64,000 nucleotides of DNA from CAYRHJ01 sp964424105 (GCA_964424105.1 CAYRHJ010000004.1:1-64000); one strand, 5' to 3'. Positions 44,692 to 53,909 are shown, counted from the first letter of the stretch. Made by a program: numbers and translations. Notes: a model not told the origin generated them from the sequence alone.

Positions 44692-44841
44692 ATGGCGTAC
44701 TTGGGCACCATTCCGTCCATCCCGCTTCCGGGGGGTGCGATCGTCCATATGAGCCGTCGGGCGATGGTGAGCGTGTCGATTTCAGATTGGCGATGTTTCA
44801 AGGGCGGTCAAGAACGAGCCGCGGGACGGGCGACCACTTGA
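44692..44841 (+). CDS. Possible small ORF related to the preceding one
   Basis: 49 codons starting MAYLGTIPSIPLPGG and continuing HMSRRAMVSVS. It begins 11 bases after the Sm-like gene in another frame. MAYLGT and MSRRAMVSVS parallel MVYLGT and MRSAVASVS of the Sm-like protein, with the middle missing. Its 3' end overlaps the methyltransferase gene on the other strand by 34 bases. Could be a decayed duplicate or chance. Confidence 0.3.
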   Translation: MAYLGTIPSIPLPGGAIVHMSRRAMVSVSISDWRCFKGGQERAAGRATT

Positions 44842-45623
44842 AGATGCGAAGCCCGCCCGATGGCGGCTTCGTCGCGATGCAAGGACTTTTCGATCTTGAG
44901 CCATCGTCTGCGCGCGTCGGAGTCGTTCAGCAGTTCGGCCCGGTGGTCGCGCATGGGAAGCACCGTCTTGCCGATCAAATCGACCACGTCGTATCCCGCG
45001 TTGTGCAGAAGTTTGCGAAGCTGCGACGGGGTGTAGGTGTGAATCTCGAACTGTTCGTCTTGATCGTTGGTCAACCAATGCGTCACGCCCGTCCGAAGAT
45101 ACGCTTCCAGTTTAACCGGATCTCGCGATCGCAGATAGAAATCCAACGCCGCCAACCGATTATCGAATGTAGCAACCAATAGGCCGCCTTCCCGCAGCGT
45201 GCGTCGAATCTCTTTCAACGCTTTCGGCGGCGATGGTGAACAGCCGATGGGGTCGCCCATCGCCACCGCCAGCCCGAAATGCGCCGACGGCAGCGCAGAC
45301 AGGTCGGTCAAATCCGCCTGGACATATTCCGCACGATGGTCGCCCGTTTCCAGTAATTTGCATCGGGCCTGATCCAGCATGCGACGGCTGATGTCCAGAC
45401 ACGTGACCGCATAGCCGCTCTTGGAAAGCCTCGCCGCCCATTTGCCGGTCCCGCAGCCAAGGTCCAGCACCGGTGCGCGATGATCGGTCGGGAGGTGCGG
45501 CTTGATGTGATCCCAGGTGAGGGCGTCGTGCCACTGCCAATACGCGTCGGCATAGCTGTGATCGTATCGGTCGGCGACGCGATCGTGATAGCGTTCAACG
45601 GCCTGTTTGCGACGCTTGGCCAT
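44808..45623 (-). CDS. Class I SAM-dependent methyltransferase
   Basis: 271 residues. N-terminal YHDRVADRYDHSY, SAM motif I VLDLGCGTGKWA, acidic end of beta-2 CLDIS, motif VQADLTDL, and post-motif GGLLVATFDNRL. Soluble. Methyl acceptor unknown; the general layout resembles ubiquinone/small-molecule methyltransferases. Its start overlaps the end of the RdgC-like gene by 29 bases, so they are cotranscribed. Its C-terminal tail (RASHLQVVARPAARS) overlaps a plus-strand small frame. Confidence 0.88.
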   Translation of the reverse strand: MAKRRKQAVERYHDRVADRYDHSYADAYWQWHDALTWDHIKPHLPTDHRAPVLDLGCGTGKWAARLSKSGYAVTCLDISRRMLDQARCKLLETGDHRAEYVQADLTDLSALPSAHFGLAVAMGDPIGCSPSPPKALKEIRRTLREGGLLVATFDNRLAALDFYLRSRDPVKLEAYLRTGVTHWLTNDQDEQFEIHTYTPSQLRKLLHNAGYDVVDLIGKTVLPMRDHRAELLNDSDARRRWLKIEKSLHRDEAAIGRASHLQVVARPAARS

Positions 45624-46887
45624 GGAATTTCAAGATCGAGCCTGATTCATCCGCCGACGCGGCGGGTTGGGCAGCCGCATCGCCCAACCGGTTTGTCGAT
45701 TGGCGTGATTCCGGCTTCTTGCTGCCCTTGGATGTGTCAAGGCGGGCACGGGCCGCCCAGATCGTCATGGCCGATCGCTCCGCATCCCAATCCGACGCTG
45801 CCCGTCTGCCCAGGAATAGGCCGAAGAGCATGTCCATGATGCCCGCGACGTCGCATATGTGATTGAATCGCTCCTCGAGTCGGCCTTGGGCGTCATGTTC
45901 AGCCGGTTCCGGGATTCGCAGGCTCGAAAGGTTAAACCGCGGACCATCCAGGACCAGGAAGTAATCACCCGTTTTGCAGCTCAAAAGTAAGCCGGCCCGG
46001 GTCGGTTGCTTGCCGATGGCGAGTCCCGCGCGAGCTTCCGGTGCTGAGGCTGTCCCGTCTGCGCGAATCGACGTGCTGCCGGTCAGTTTGAAATCGCAAT
46101 CCAGACGCAGGCTTTGCGTCATCATCGCCGTGACGGGATCACCGCCCAATGCGAACGAGCCTGCCTTCGCGTCGGTTTGAAACCAAAGCCACGTCAGGAA
46201 CTCGCGACCGAGAAACGACGGATCCGCGGGGCCATTGAACGATTCGTCGTCTGACTGTTCGACCGGGGCCGCGGTCAGGTGGAACGGGCGAGCGTCCTCG
46301 ACCGATCGCGAATCGCCCGCGGCGCTCATGATGCGGTGGGCGATGCAACCGGAAGTGGCGGGTTCCAATGCAACGTCGAACGTGTCTCGAAAGAGAAGCA
46401 AGAAACGATCGCCGGCCACGTCGCCGAGATTGCCGAAATAAACCGTTTGGCTGCGGGTGTCGATCAAGACGGGGATCGCGGCGGGGCGACGGAACAAGCC
46501 CTTGGCTGCCTCCTCGCGTGCCCGGGCCAAGGCTGACTCGCGGGCAAGTTGCCGCTCCTTCTTGTTGAGATATTCATTGCCGGAGGCATCCAACGCAGCC
46601 AGCTCCTCCATGCGAACGTAGCTCCGCACGATCGCACCGGAAGGGGATGTTCGGTCGATCCGCATCTGGACAAAAACGAATCGGTCGTAACACACTTTCG
46701 GCTCGGTGATGTCCGAATCGAACAGATGTTCCGGCGAAACCCAGCCAGCTTGCACGCCGTCGGCGGAGGGATCGTTTTGTCCGAAGGCTTGTTTTCGCAG
46801 GCATTCAACGATTCGGTTGGTCGACTTGGGTAGCGGTTCCCCGATGAAGAATCGCCGAAACGTAATCGGTCCCGATGCAAATCCCAT
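45595..46887 (-). CDS. RdgC-like protein (putative recombination-associated)
   Basis: About 430 residues from ATG 46887, preceded by AGGAAA. N-terminal MGFASGPITFRRFFIGE and the segment GREFLTWLWFQTDAK resemble the RdgC-like family found outside gamma-proteobacteria, where annotation as recombination-associated RdgC (PF04381) is based on similarity. E. coli RdgC is a DNA-binding ring that limits RecA. A Lys/Arg/Ala-rich helix (RQLARESALARAREEAAKG) is near 100. The last ~70 residues are low complexity. Assignment is by memory of these motifs and is moderate; function in this phylum is not tested. Confidence 0.6.
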   Translation of the reverse strand: MGFASGPITFRRFFIGEPLPKSTNRIVECLRKQAFGQNDPSADGVQAGWVSPEHLFDSDITEPKVCYDRFVFVQMRIDRTSPSGAIVRSYVRMEELAALDASGNEYLNKKERQLARESALARAREEAAKGLFRRPAAIPVLIDTRSQTVYFGNLGDVAGDRFLLLFRDTFDVALEPATSGCIAHRIMSAAGDSRSVEDARPFHLTAAPVEQSDDESFNGPADPSFLGREFLTWLWFQTDAKAGSFALGGDPVTAMMTQSLRLDCDFKLTGSTSIRADGTASAPEARAGLAIGKQPTRAGLLLSCKTGDYFLVLDGPRFNLSSLRIPEPAEHDAQGRLEERFNHICDVAGIMDMLFGLFLGRRAASDWDAERSAMTIWAARARLDTSKGSKKPESRQSTNRLGDAAAQPAASADESGSILKFHGQASQTGR

Positions 46888-47339
46888 TTTGATTTCCTGT
46901 AAAGTCGGCGGCGAACAACTATCCCTGCCGATGGGGCACGTCACCATAGAGCGCTGCCGCCAGCCGTCAACGTCGGAAAACGTACGATAGACGAACGATT
47001 TGCGTCTCGCGTCGCGCAAACCGTGACGGCTGATAAGGAAGCGGCCATTGCAACATTTACTTCACATCGCGTCATAATCACGTCCGGAGTCCGAGCGGCA
47101 GGAATAAGCGCGCCAATCCGCGTTGGCCATCGACTGTCGCGAGATGGCCGAACCCCACGCGCGGTCCAGGCGAGTTTCCCAGCGGACCGCGGAACACGCT
47201 GCGCGATGCATGTTGAATCTTGACAGCAAGGTTGGTGCTTCTACGATCGCCTCGCCGATAGATATGGATGTTGATCGGGGTAATCCGCCCTCGCAGGAAC
47301 GTCCAAGAACCTGCCGGGTCCGTAGGTCGGACGCATTAA
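46888..47339. other. Intergenic region between divergent rdgC-like gene and arginine deiminase
   Basis: About 450 bases with no supported gene, no hairpin I trust, and no repeat from the families seen elsewhere. It should contain promoters in both directions. Confidence 0.45.
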
Positions 47340-48566
47340 TTGCAACTCTGTATAGAAAACGAATATGACACGCTGGAAGCGGTCTTGGTCCATCGGCCCG
47401 GGTGGGAGATCGATCGGCTGACGCACGAAAACATGCGGCGGTTTCTGATCGAGGACATTCCCTATCTGCGGCGGATGCAAGAGGAACATGATGCGTTCGT
47501 GGGCACCATGCGTCAGCACGGCATCGAGGTTCTGTACATCGAGGATCTTGTACGCGACGTCCTGGCCTCGGCGCCCGCCCGCGAAGCGCTCATGGACGAG
47601 ATTTGCCATGGCGCGATGGTGCCCGCGATGGCGCCCGAACTAGCCAGCTTGAATCACTGGGACGCGGAGCAACTGGTCGGCATTCTGTTTGCGGGTCTGA
47701 CGGCTGAAGAATATCAGGACAAGATGGGTCGAAACGTCGCATCGGCGGGTGGTGACGACCAATTCCTGTTGCCGCCCATTCCCAACGCCTATTTTACCCG
47801 CGACCCAGCCGTGGTGGTTCGCGACGCGGTCATCTCCTGCAAGATGCACTACCCAGCCCGCGTTCGCGAGTCCATTCTGACGCGGGCCGTCTTGGAACAT
47901 CACCCGGAATTTCGCGGTAACAAGATCACCTACGGTGGAACGGCTGAGCCAACCGAGGATCGTCCCTATACGATTGAAGGCGGAGACGTCATCGTACTGT
48001 CGCCGGATGCGGTATTGGTAGGCGCCAGCGAACGGACGCGCTCCGAGACCATCAGCCTGCTGGCCGCCAAGTGCTTCCAATTTGGGAGCGTGAAGCGCGT
48101 CTATGAGGTGCCGATCCCAACGGAGCGGGCTTTCATGCATCTGGATACCGTATTCACCATCGTCGACCGCGGGACGGTTTCATGGTATCCAGCCGTCATG
48201 GACCGCGTGTCCGTCGTCCAGCATTTCCAGCCGGACACCGATGGACGTCCCGTTCGAGTGAAGGAGAATCGCAGCCTATTGGAAGTGCTTCGCGATGAAT
48301 TTGAAAGTGACGTGACGGTCATACCCACTGCCGGCGGCAAAGCGCGATTCGCATCGCGCGAACAGCGGGCCGACGGGACCAACGCTTTCGCCATCGCTCC
48401 GCGAGTCGTGATCGTGTACGAGCGAAACGAGCGAACCAATGCGGCGTTGGAACAACACGGGGTGACCTGCATCGGCATCGATGATTCAGAATTGGTTCGC
48501 GGGCTGGGCGGTCCTCGTTGCATGACCATGCCCCTGCGTCGGCGGCCCGCGATTCTGCCATCTTGA
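47340..48566 (+). CDS. arcA: Arginine deiminase (amidinotransferase superfamily)
   Basis: 408 residues. Hydrolyses L-arginine to citrulline and ammonia. Guanidine-group-modifying fold with the catalytic set visible: NAYFTRDPA (Asp), YTIEGGDVI (Glu/Asp), MHLDTVFT (His) and LGGPRCMTMP near the end (nucleophilic Cys). N-terminus LEAVLVHRPGWE is typical. The start is TTG at 47340; no ATG lies upstream in frame and the family N-terminus begins here. No carbamate kinase, ornithine carbamoyltransferase or antiporter is encoded nearby, so it is not part of a complete ADI operon. Confidence 0.88.
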   Translation: MQLCIENEYDTLEAVLVHRPGWEIDRLTHENMRRFLIEDIPYLRRMQEEHDAFVGTMRQHGIEVLYIEDLVRDVLASAPAREALMDEICHGAMVPAMAPELASLNHWDAEQLVGILFAGLTAEEYQDKMGRNVASAGGDDQFLLPPIPNAYFTRDPAVVVRDAVISCKMHYPARVRESILTRAVLEHHPEFRGNKITYGGTAEPTEDRPYTIEGGDVIVLSPDAVLVGASERTRSETISLLAAKCFQFGSVKRVYEVPIPTERAFMHLDTVFTIVDRGTVSWYPAVMDRVSVVQHFQPDTDGRPVRVKENRSLLEVLRDEFESDVTVIPTAGGKARFASREQRADGTNAFAIAPRVVIVYERNERTNAALEQHGVTCIGIDDSELVRGLGGPRCMTMPLRRRPAILPS

Positions 48567-48824
48567 ACACACGAATTCTGCTAGCCATTTCGTAAATGTG
48601 ACCCGCCGCATGCATCGGCCCGAACGCACGTGTCCAAAACTGTCACTGGAATGGATTCACTTGCACTCGTCGGCGCGATTACAATTCATTCATGATTGAC
48701 TTATTTGATTTACGGTCATTTGACTGGCCGACAATGTTTTGCAATCAAAAGGACCGGAAATCCTTGAACCTACACGTGGCTAATGCGTATAAGTTAATAG
48801 CACCGAATTGGTAAGATTTTCGCC

Positions 48825-49679
48825 ATGGGTTACGAATCCACCGGCGGGGGACTGGGGGAGGACAATAAAGTGGTAAGTGAACTTGTTAACTGTGAAGAAA
48901 AGAATCACGAGGATCGTGCCATTCAGCAGATGCTGTACACGCCGAACCGTCACATTCGTACTGAAGCGGCGAAGCGGCGGGCCATTGGCATCTCCGACGC
49001 GCTGAAGAACGGCGAGGCGCTTGACTCCAGCTTGGACGAAACGACGTTATTCGCGGCGCTGCACACTTGCGCGTTTCGTGCCAATCGAGTTCGCGCCCAA
49101 CACGAGCCGGGAAAAATCGAGCGCCGGCGTTGGGTGTGCCGGTGGAAACGGATTCGGGAGCATCTTGTCAAGTCTAACTTTGGCTTGGTTTATTCGATGA
49201 TGGCCCGGCTGCGGCTGGATTTGAGCAATCCGGACGACATTCACAGCGACGGGCTGCTGGCGTTGTCCCGTGCGGTGGAGCGGTTTGATCCCTGGCGTGG
49301 CATTCGCTTCAGTACGTACGCGTGCAATTTAATCGTGCGAGACTTGATTAACGCGTCGCGAAGGGCGACACGCTACCGTCGTACGTTTCCGTATCAATAT
49401 GATTCGACTTTTGATCTTCCCATCCCAATGATTGACGCGGGAACGGACTTGTACATCGAACGGCTGCACAGGGCGCTGGATCTGAACTTGGCTGGGTTGA
49501 CCGATTTGGAAACGTCGATCATCAGCCAGCGATTTCCGATGGACGGCCCGAAACGCCTGACGCTACAGGAAATCGGGGATTCGATCGGGGTCAGCAAGGA
49601 GCGCATTCGCCAGATTCAGGTAAAAGCGCTCGATAAGCTCCGGGAAGTGTTGGACGAGGACTCGGCGCTCCACGATTGA
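48825..49679 (+). CDS. RNA polymerase sigma-70-family factor
   Basis: 284 residues. Region 2 near 115-180: LVKSNFGLVYSMMARLRLD, RAVERFDPWRGIRFSTYACN (2.4-type promoter-recognition helix). Region 4 at the end: LTLQEIGDSIGVSKERIRQIQVKALDKLRE, a helix-turn-helix for the -35 element. Regions 1.1 and most of region 3 are absent. This is a group-3/alternative-like factor with long N-terminal tail (helical, residues 1-110), not the housekeeping sigma. A hairpin terminator follows at 49726. No anti-sigma gene is adjacent. Confidence 0.9.
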   Translation: MGYESTGGGLGEDNKVVSELVNCEEKNHEDRAIQQMLYTPNRHIRTEAAKRRAIGISDALKNGEALDSSLDETTLFAALHTCAFRANRVRAQHEPGKIERRRWVCRWKRIREHLVKSNFGLVYSMMARLRLDLSNPDDIHSDGLLALSRAVERFDPWRGIRFSTYACNLIVRDLINASRRATRYRRTFPYQYDSTFDLPIPMIDAGTDLYIERLHRALDLNLAGLTDLETSIISQRFPMDGPKRLTLQEIGDSIGVSKERIRQIQVKALDKLREVLDEDSALHD

Positions 49680-49725
49680 CCCGTTGAACCACGGACCTGC
49701 TGAAAACGGAGAATCGAACTTGGTT

Positions 49726-49749
49726 GGGCTGCGACGTTTGTCGCAGCCC
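49726..49749 (+). terminator. Hairpin terminator after sigma factor gene
   Basis: GGGCTGCGAC and GTCGCAGCCC form a perfect 10-bp stem around a GTTT loop, followed by TGTTCGTT. It is 46 bases after the stop at 49679. Between 49750 and 50147 no gene is supported. Confidence 0.7.
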
Positions 49750-50147
49750 TGTTCGTTGATAGGGATCGAGTGTAGTCAATTTGAATTGTCACAACTCTTG
49801 AAACGGCTTGGTCGTGCTTCTGATAAGATGGGAACTGCACAACATACTACGCTAGAAACGATTCGGCATCGGGGCCAGTTTGTGCAGTGTTGTTGTGTGC
49901 AGGGCGTATCGGGGGTTGAAAACGCGGGTCCACGAATTCGCGGCGTTCGACCTGGAATCGCCGAATTCAGGGGACTTCAATTCCGTGCCTATTGGACATG
50001 GGCGACAAGGGAATAATTCGTGTTGGGCTGGTGACTGCGTGAATCATATGGACAGGACATCTGCGTGGGCCACAATGAATGACAGTAATATGGCTAGGAG
50101 TGCGAGACATCATGGCCGACCTGTCGTTCCAATAGACAGCAAGATGA

Positions 50148-50891
50148 TTGGATCGATGCGTGGCTAATGTAACTGTGAAATCGCAAACCGGACGTCGTGT
50201 TTCATCTGCCGGTCAATCAGCCACGTTTTTTCTAAACGCGGTCATAATTCTAATCAGTTTCAACACCGGTGATGCGTCGACGGCGAGGGCCACCACGCTG
50301 GTCCAAAAATCGTTCGGCGAGGTGTGCCGGCAGGCTGACGTCGTTTTCGTTGGTACGGTGACGCATATCGAAAGTCGTACGTCCGACGAGGGCGGGTTCA
50401 TTTACACGCACACACGGTTTCAGGTTGACCGATGGATTTCGGGGCTGCGTCGTGCGGAGACGTATGAAATTCGGACGATGGGCGGCAGAATCGGTGACGA
50501 GGCGTTCATGGTGCACGGGCTGCCGACATTTGAATCCGGTCAGCGATACGTGCTGTTCGTGCGTGAAGGTTCGCGTTCCATTTGTCCGGTCGTGGGGTGG
50601 CATCAGGGATGTTTTCGAGTGTTGAACCGATTAGACCGTTCCGACCCAATCGTAACGGATTGGGATGGCCGCGGGGTGACGGGCATTCATGGCGGGTCGA
50701 TGCGAACTCGCCCGGCCCACGCGACAGGACAGCCGGATGTGGTTGATCCATCGGTTGACCCCGGTTCACGGGATCACGGCGCATCGTCCATCGCGGAATC
50801 ACCCGACATGCCACTCGATGAATTCATCAGGATCATTCAGGTGATGCGCGAGGACTTCGCGCGCGGGCCGAACGCCCATCAATCGCCATGA
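50148..50891 (+). CDS. Secreted protein of unknown function, coupled to matrixin protease
   Basis: About 247 residues from a TTG at 50148; a GTG at 50160 is equally possible and no strong ribosome-binding site decides. A hydrophobic stretch FFLNAVIILISF near residue 30, followed by STARA, looks like a signal peptide. The mature part (FGEVCRQADVVFVGTVTHIE, RFQVDRWISG, GQRYVLFVREG, GCFRVL) is beta-rich and resembles planctomycetal hypothetical proteins found beside matrixin-like proteases. Its stop overlaps the next gene's ATG (ATGA), so translation is coupled. Confidence 0.65.
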   Translation: MDRCVANVTVKSQTGRRVSSAGQSATFFLNAVIILISFNTGDASTARATTLVQKSFGEVCRQADVVFVGTVTHIESRTSDEGGFIYTHTRFQVDRWISGLRRAETYEIRTMGGRIGDEAFMVHGLPTFESGQRYVLFVREGSRSICPVVGWHQGCFRVLNRLDRSDPIVTDWDGRGVTGIHGGSMRTRPAHATGQPDVVDPSVDPGSRDHGASSIAESPDMPLDEFIRIIQVMREDFARGPNAHQSP

Positions 50892-52219
50892 CGATACGCA
50901 GGAACCATCGAATGATTTGGTTGTTTGGCGCCGCCATCGCGGCCTGCGCCGGCGGGGCCCGCGTTGGCGCGTTTTGCATTTTGAACGCGCGCTGGCCGGA
51001 CGGCAGGGTGCCCATATCGTACAACTTTCCGGCGAGTGGTCCGCTGTCGAACGGGACCAACGATTGGGAGACGAACGCGGAAGGAGCGATGTCGGCATGG
51101 TCCGCGGTGTCATCGGCGTTTCGGTTTGAAATCGCCGGCGACAGCGGGGCCGGCATCAACAATCGTGACGGGGTGAACAACATGATTTTTGCGGGCACGG
51201 TGGACGGCAACCCGTTTGAAGACGAGGTTTTGGCGTTGACGTTTACGCGAACGAACCGCAACGGCGAGTCCATTGAAAGCGACGTTGTTTTCAACAGCGG
51301 GGTTCGTTGGAACGCCTACAATGGGCCGATCCGCGTGGATCGCGATGCGGTCGCCATCTTCGATTTTCGACGTGTGGCGCTTCACGAGCTGGGGCACGTG
51401 TTGGGATTGGGTCATCCTGACGGCACGTGTGGTCAGTTTGTCGAATCGATCATGAACGCGCGGACGACCGATACCGACGAGCTGGCGAATGACGATCGCA
51501 ACGGATTGAGCTTTTTGTACGCCGCGGGCAATCAGGCTCCGTCGGCTGACGCGGGCGATGATCAGTCGGGGATCGATTCGGATCTGTTTTTGCTGGACGG
51601 TTCGGGCTCGCGGGATGCGGACGGGGTGGTGACGGAATTCGAATGGGAAGTCGACGGGGAATTCGTCGGGGCTGGTCCGATGATTCAGGTGGAACTCAAT
51701 TTCGGGACGCACGTGGCGTCGCTGACGGTGTTCGACGATGACGGTGCGTCTGATACGGACACCATCATCATCGAGGTAGGTTTCGTCCCGCCGGCGGAAT
51801 CCGGAACCAATCTGCCGCCGATGGCTGTGGCGGGGTTTGATCAAGTGGTGGCTGTGGGCGAGACGGTGTTGTTGGATGGATCGGCGTCTTTGGATTCTGA
51901 CGGCACGATTGAACGGTTTGTTTGGAGCGAGGGGAGCACGATTCTGGGGCGAAATTCGATTGTTCCGGCATCGCTATCGGTGGGCACGCATGAAATCGTG
52001 TTGACCGTATTTGATGACGCCGGGGCGGCTGATTCGGATCAAGTCACGATCTCCGTGGTGCGGGGGGATGCGTTCGATTCCGGCCCGGTGATTGATTCGT
52101 CGTCGGTTGAAAACGCGCCGAGGATGCCGTTGGGGTGCGGGCCTATCGGCTTGATGACGATCGTGGGAATGGGGATTTTTTCGTGGGTCGCGCGATTGAA
52201 TCGTGTTGGCGACTATTGA
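50888..52219 (+). CDS. Matrixin-like zinc metalloprotease with two PKD domains and C-terminal anchor
   Basis: 443 residues. Signal/anchor IWLFGAAIAACAGGARVGA; catalytic domain with zinc motif HELGHVLGLGH at 166-176 and a following Met-turn-like SIMNAR; this is the metzincin (matrixin) site. Two PKD-type beta domains follow: PSADAGDDQSGIDSDLFLLD (about 215-300) and PMAVAGFDQVVAVGETVLLD (about 310-390). The C-terminus (LGCGPIGLMTIVGMGIFSWV + Arg) is one TM helix with a basic tail, a cell-surface anchor. An extracellular protease of unknown target, coupled by a 4-base overlap to the upstream gene. Confidence 0.88.
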   Translation: MTIRRNHRMIWLFGAAIAACAGGARVGAFCILNARWPDGRVPISYNFPASGPLSNGTNDWETNAEGAMSAWSAVSSAFRFEIAGDSGAGINNRDGVNNMIFAGTVDGNPFEDEVLALTFTRTNRNGESIESDVVFNSGVRWNAYNGPIRVDRDAVAIFDFRRVALHELGHVLGLGHPDGTCGQFVESIMNARTTDTDELANDDRNGLSFLYAAGNQAPSADAGDDQSGIDSDLFLLDGSGSRDADGVVTEFEWEVDGEFVGAGPMIQVELNFGTHVASLTVFDDDGASDTDTIIIEVGFVPPAESGTNLPPMAVAGFDQVVAVGETVLLDGSASLDSDGTIERFVWSEGSTILGRNSIVPASLSVGTHEIVLTVFDDAGAADSDQVTISVVRGDAFDSGPVIDSSSVENAPRMPLGCGPIGLMTIVGMGIFSWVARLNRVGDY

Positions 52220-52285
52220 TCATTCGTTGGTCCAATGAACGATGGTCATGGATTCCGCGAAGGCGGGAAACCGTTTTGATCATAC

Positions 52286-52312
52286 CTGGACCCCGGCTTT
52301 CGCCGGGGTGAC
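52286..52312 (+). repeat. Single REP-like palindrome
   Basis: CTGGACCCCGGCTTTCGCCG... to GGGGTGAC: a diverged unit of the palindrome seen at 206-232 and 6382-6476. It lies between the matrixin gene stop and the VanZ gene. Confidence 0.75.
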
Positions 52313-52481
52313 GGCTTTAGGGCAGGAAGAAACCAACTTCATTACGCCGATCCATGGTCAATAGTGTGCAACAGGCGATTGGGCATTGTTCACTCGACGG
52401 ACGGCCGTTTGGGATCCGCCGATTCCATCGTGATATTTCAATTGTCTTGCATCCCCGGCGGTGCGGCGTCACATTGGGGTG

Positions 52482-53909
52482 ATGGCGACGACGCGCCCGG
52501 CAAGGCTGCCCGGTTTTCTGCTTGGGATTTACATTTCGTGGCTATTCATCGGATCGTGGGTGCCCTATCAGCCGCCTGCTGATTGGGAGTTCGCGCCGCA
52601 AAGCGTGGCCGAGGTCTTGACGTTTGGATGGGGTGGCCTGGATGGGCGCAATATCGTCGAGCACGTGGCTACGTTTCTGCCGTTGGGTCTGCTGATTTAC
52701 TGGTTTCGATCCTGTCGATGGGGCGTGCGAGCGATTCCATCGACGGTGCTGCTGGTTTGCGTGCTGGCGCTGATATTGGAGATTGGTCAGAACATGGTGC
52801 CCGCCCGTCATGCGAGATGGTGGGACGCAGCAGTGCATGGCTTGGCTGGGGCAGGCGGAATCGTGCTGGGTCGATGGATGGGTGCGGCCTTGTCGGCCAT
52901 CGAGGGTTGGTACGTTCGGCGGGAACGAACGATTGCGGTGGTGAGCCTGGCGATCGGCCAAGCGGCAATCGTTGGCCTGTTCGTGCGATGTTTTTCGGGC
53001 GCGACGCTTTCGAATTGGGATTGCAGCTTTCCACTTGTGATTGGCAATGAAGCGACGGGGGATCGGCCTTGGCGGGGTCGGGTCGCAAAAGTGTCGATTT
53101 ACGATCAAGCATTGTCGGCGGATGACTTGGCGCGGTTGGCGGCGGAGTTCACGGACCCAATCAGTCGGCTGGTAGATGCCGACGCGCGTCGTCGAAATTC
53201 AGACAATACCGCGCCCATCGCCCAGTTTGAGTTGGGAACGGATCTGATCGATGCGGGGGTGTTTCCGGCGAAAGATGACCAGGCCGGTCGAATCTGTCAG
53301 GCGATCCGGCGTACGGGTCGGTTTTCGATTGAACTGTGGGCTTGGCCTATGAACCTGACGCAGGGCGGGCCGGCGCGCATGGTGTCGATGTCGGCGGATT
53401 CAAAACGGCGGAACGTTACGGTTTCACAGAACGGCGACAGGGTGGACTTGCGCATCCGCACGCCGCGCACCGGCTTGAATGGGATGTCGATCCTTTTGCA
53501 ATCGCGCCCGCACGCGCTCTCGTCTGGCTGGCAACACGTGGCTATGGTGTATGACCGCGGCGTGGTGCGATTGTTCGTCAATGGCGAGGAAAGCATGGTT
53601 GCGGTTCATTTGCATTCCCTGGCCATCACGATTTTTCGTCGCGCATGGTTCGGCAGCACCGTCTTGGCTGCGGGCGTTTTGTTTGTCCCGTTATCCTTGT
53701 TGGCGATCGCGAGCGGTCGGTCTGGGCCGTTGTCGAGCCTCCCGCGACGGTTGTTCACCGTGGTCACGGTTCCGCTGGTTGCACACGTAACTGCGGCGAG
53801 TTGGTACGGGATGGGCGCGGATGTGGTGCTCGTCGTGGCGATACCGGCTGTTGCGGTTGTTACGCTGCTGGCTATGAAACGAATGGGACGTGCGAATTCG
53901 GGGGGTTGA
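52482..53909 (+). CDS. VanZ-like membrane protein with LamG-type domain
   Basis: 475 residues from ATG 52482 with GGGGTG just upstream. The N-terminal 140 residues carry four or five TM helices with VEHVATFLPLGLLIYWF and LEIGQNMVPARHARWWDAAVHGLAGA, the VanZ signature. A concanavalin-like LamG region follows: SFPLVIGNEATGDRPWRGRV...YDQALSADDL, then RFSIELWAWPMNL and SSGWQHVAMVYDRGVVRLFVNGEE. The C-terminus has three TM helices. The blade that ends a normal LamG (GNE..DRPW..YDQAL) comes before the part that starts one. VanZ confers low-level teicoplanin resistance in some Gram-positives; here the role is unknown. Confidence 0.82.
   Translation: MATTRPARLPGFLLGIYISWLFIGSWVPYQPPADWEFAPQSVAEVLTFGWGGLDGRNIVEHVATFLPLGLLIYWFRSCRWGVRAIPSTVLLVCVLALILEIGQNMVPARHARWWDAAVHGLAGAGGIVLGRWMGAALSAIEGWYVRRERTIAVVSLAIGQAAIVGLFVRCFSGATLSNWDCSFPLVIGNEATGDRPWRGRVAKVSIYDQALSADDLARLAAEFTDPISRLVDADARRRNSDNTAPIAQFELGTDLIDAGVFPAKDDQAGRICQAIRRTGRFSIELWAWPMNLTQGGPARMVSMSADSKRRNVTVSQNGDRVDLRIRTPRTGLNGMSILLQSRPHALSSGWQHVAMVYDRGVVRLFVNGEESMVAVHLHSLAITIFRRAWFGSTVLAAGVLFVPLSLLAIASGRSGPLSSLPRRLFTVVTVPLVAHVTAASWYGMGADVVLVVAIPAVAVVTLLAMKRMGRANSGG

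Noticed and set aside
52482..53909. Glycopeptide resistance gene cluster member (vanZ)
   Set aside because: No vanHAX or regulatory genes; the VanZ fold is common in many proteins without this role.
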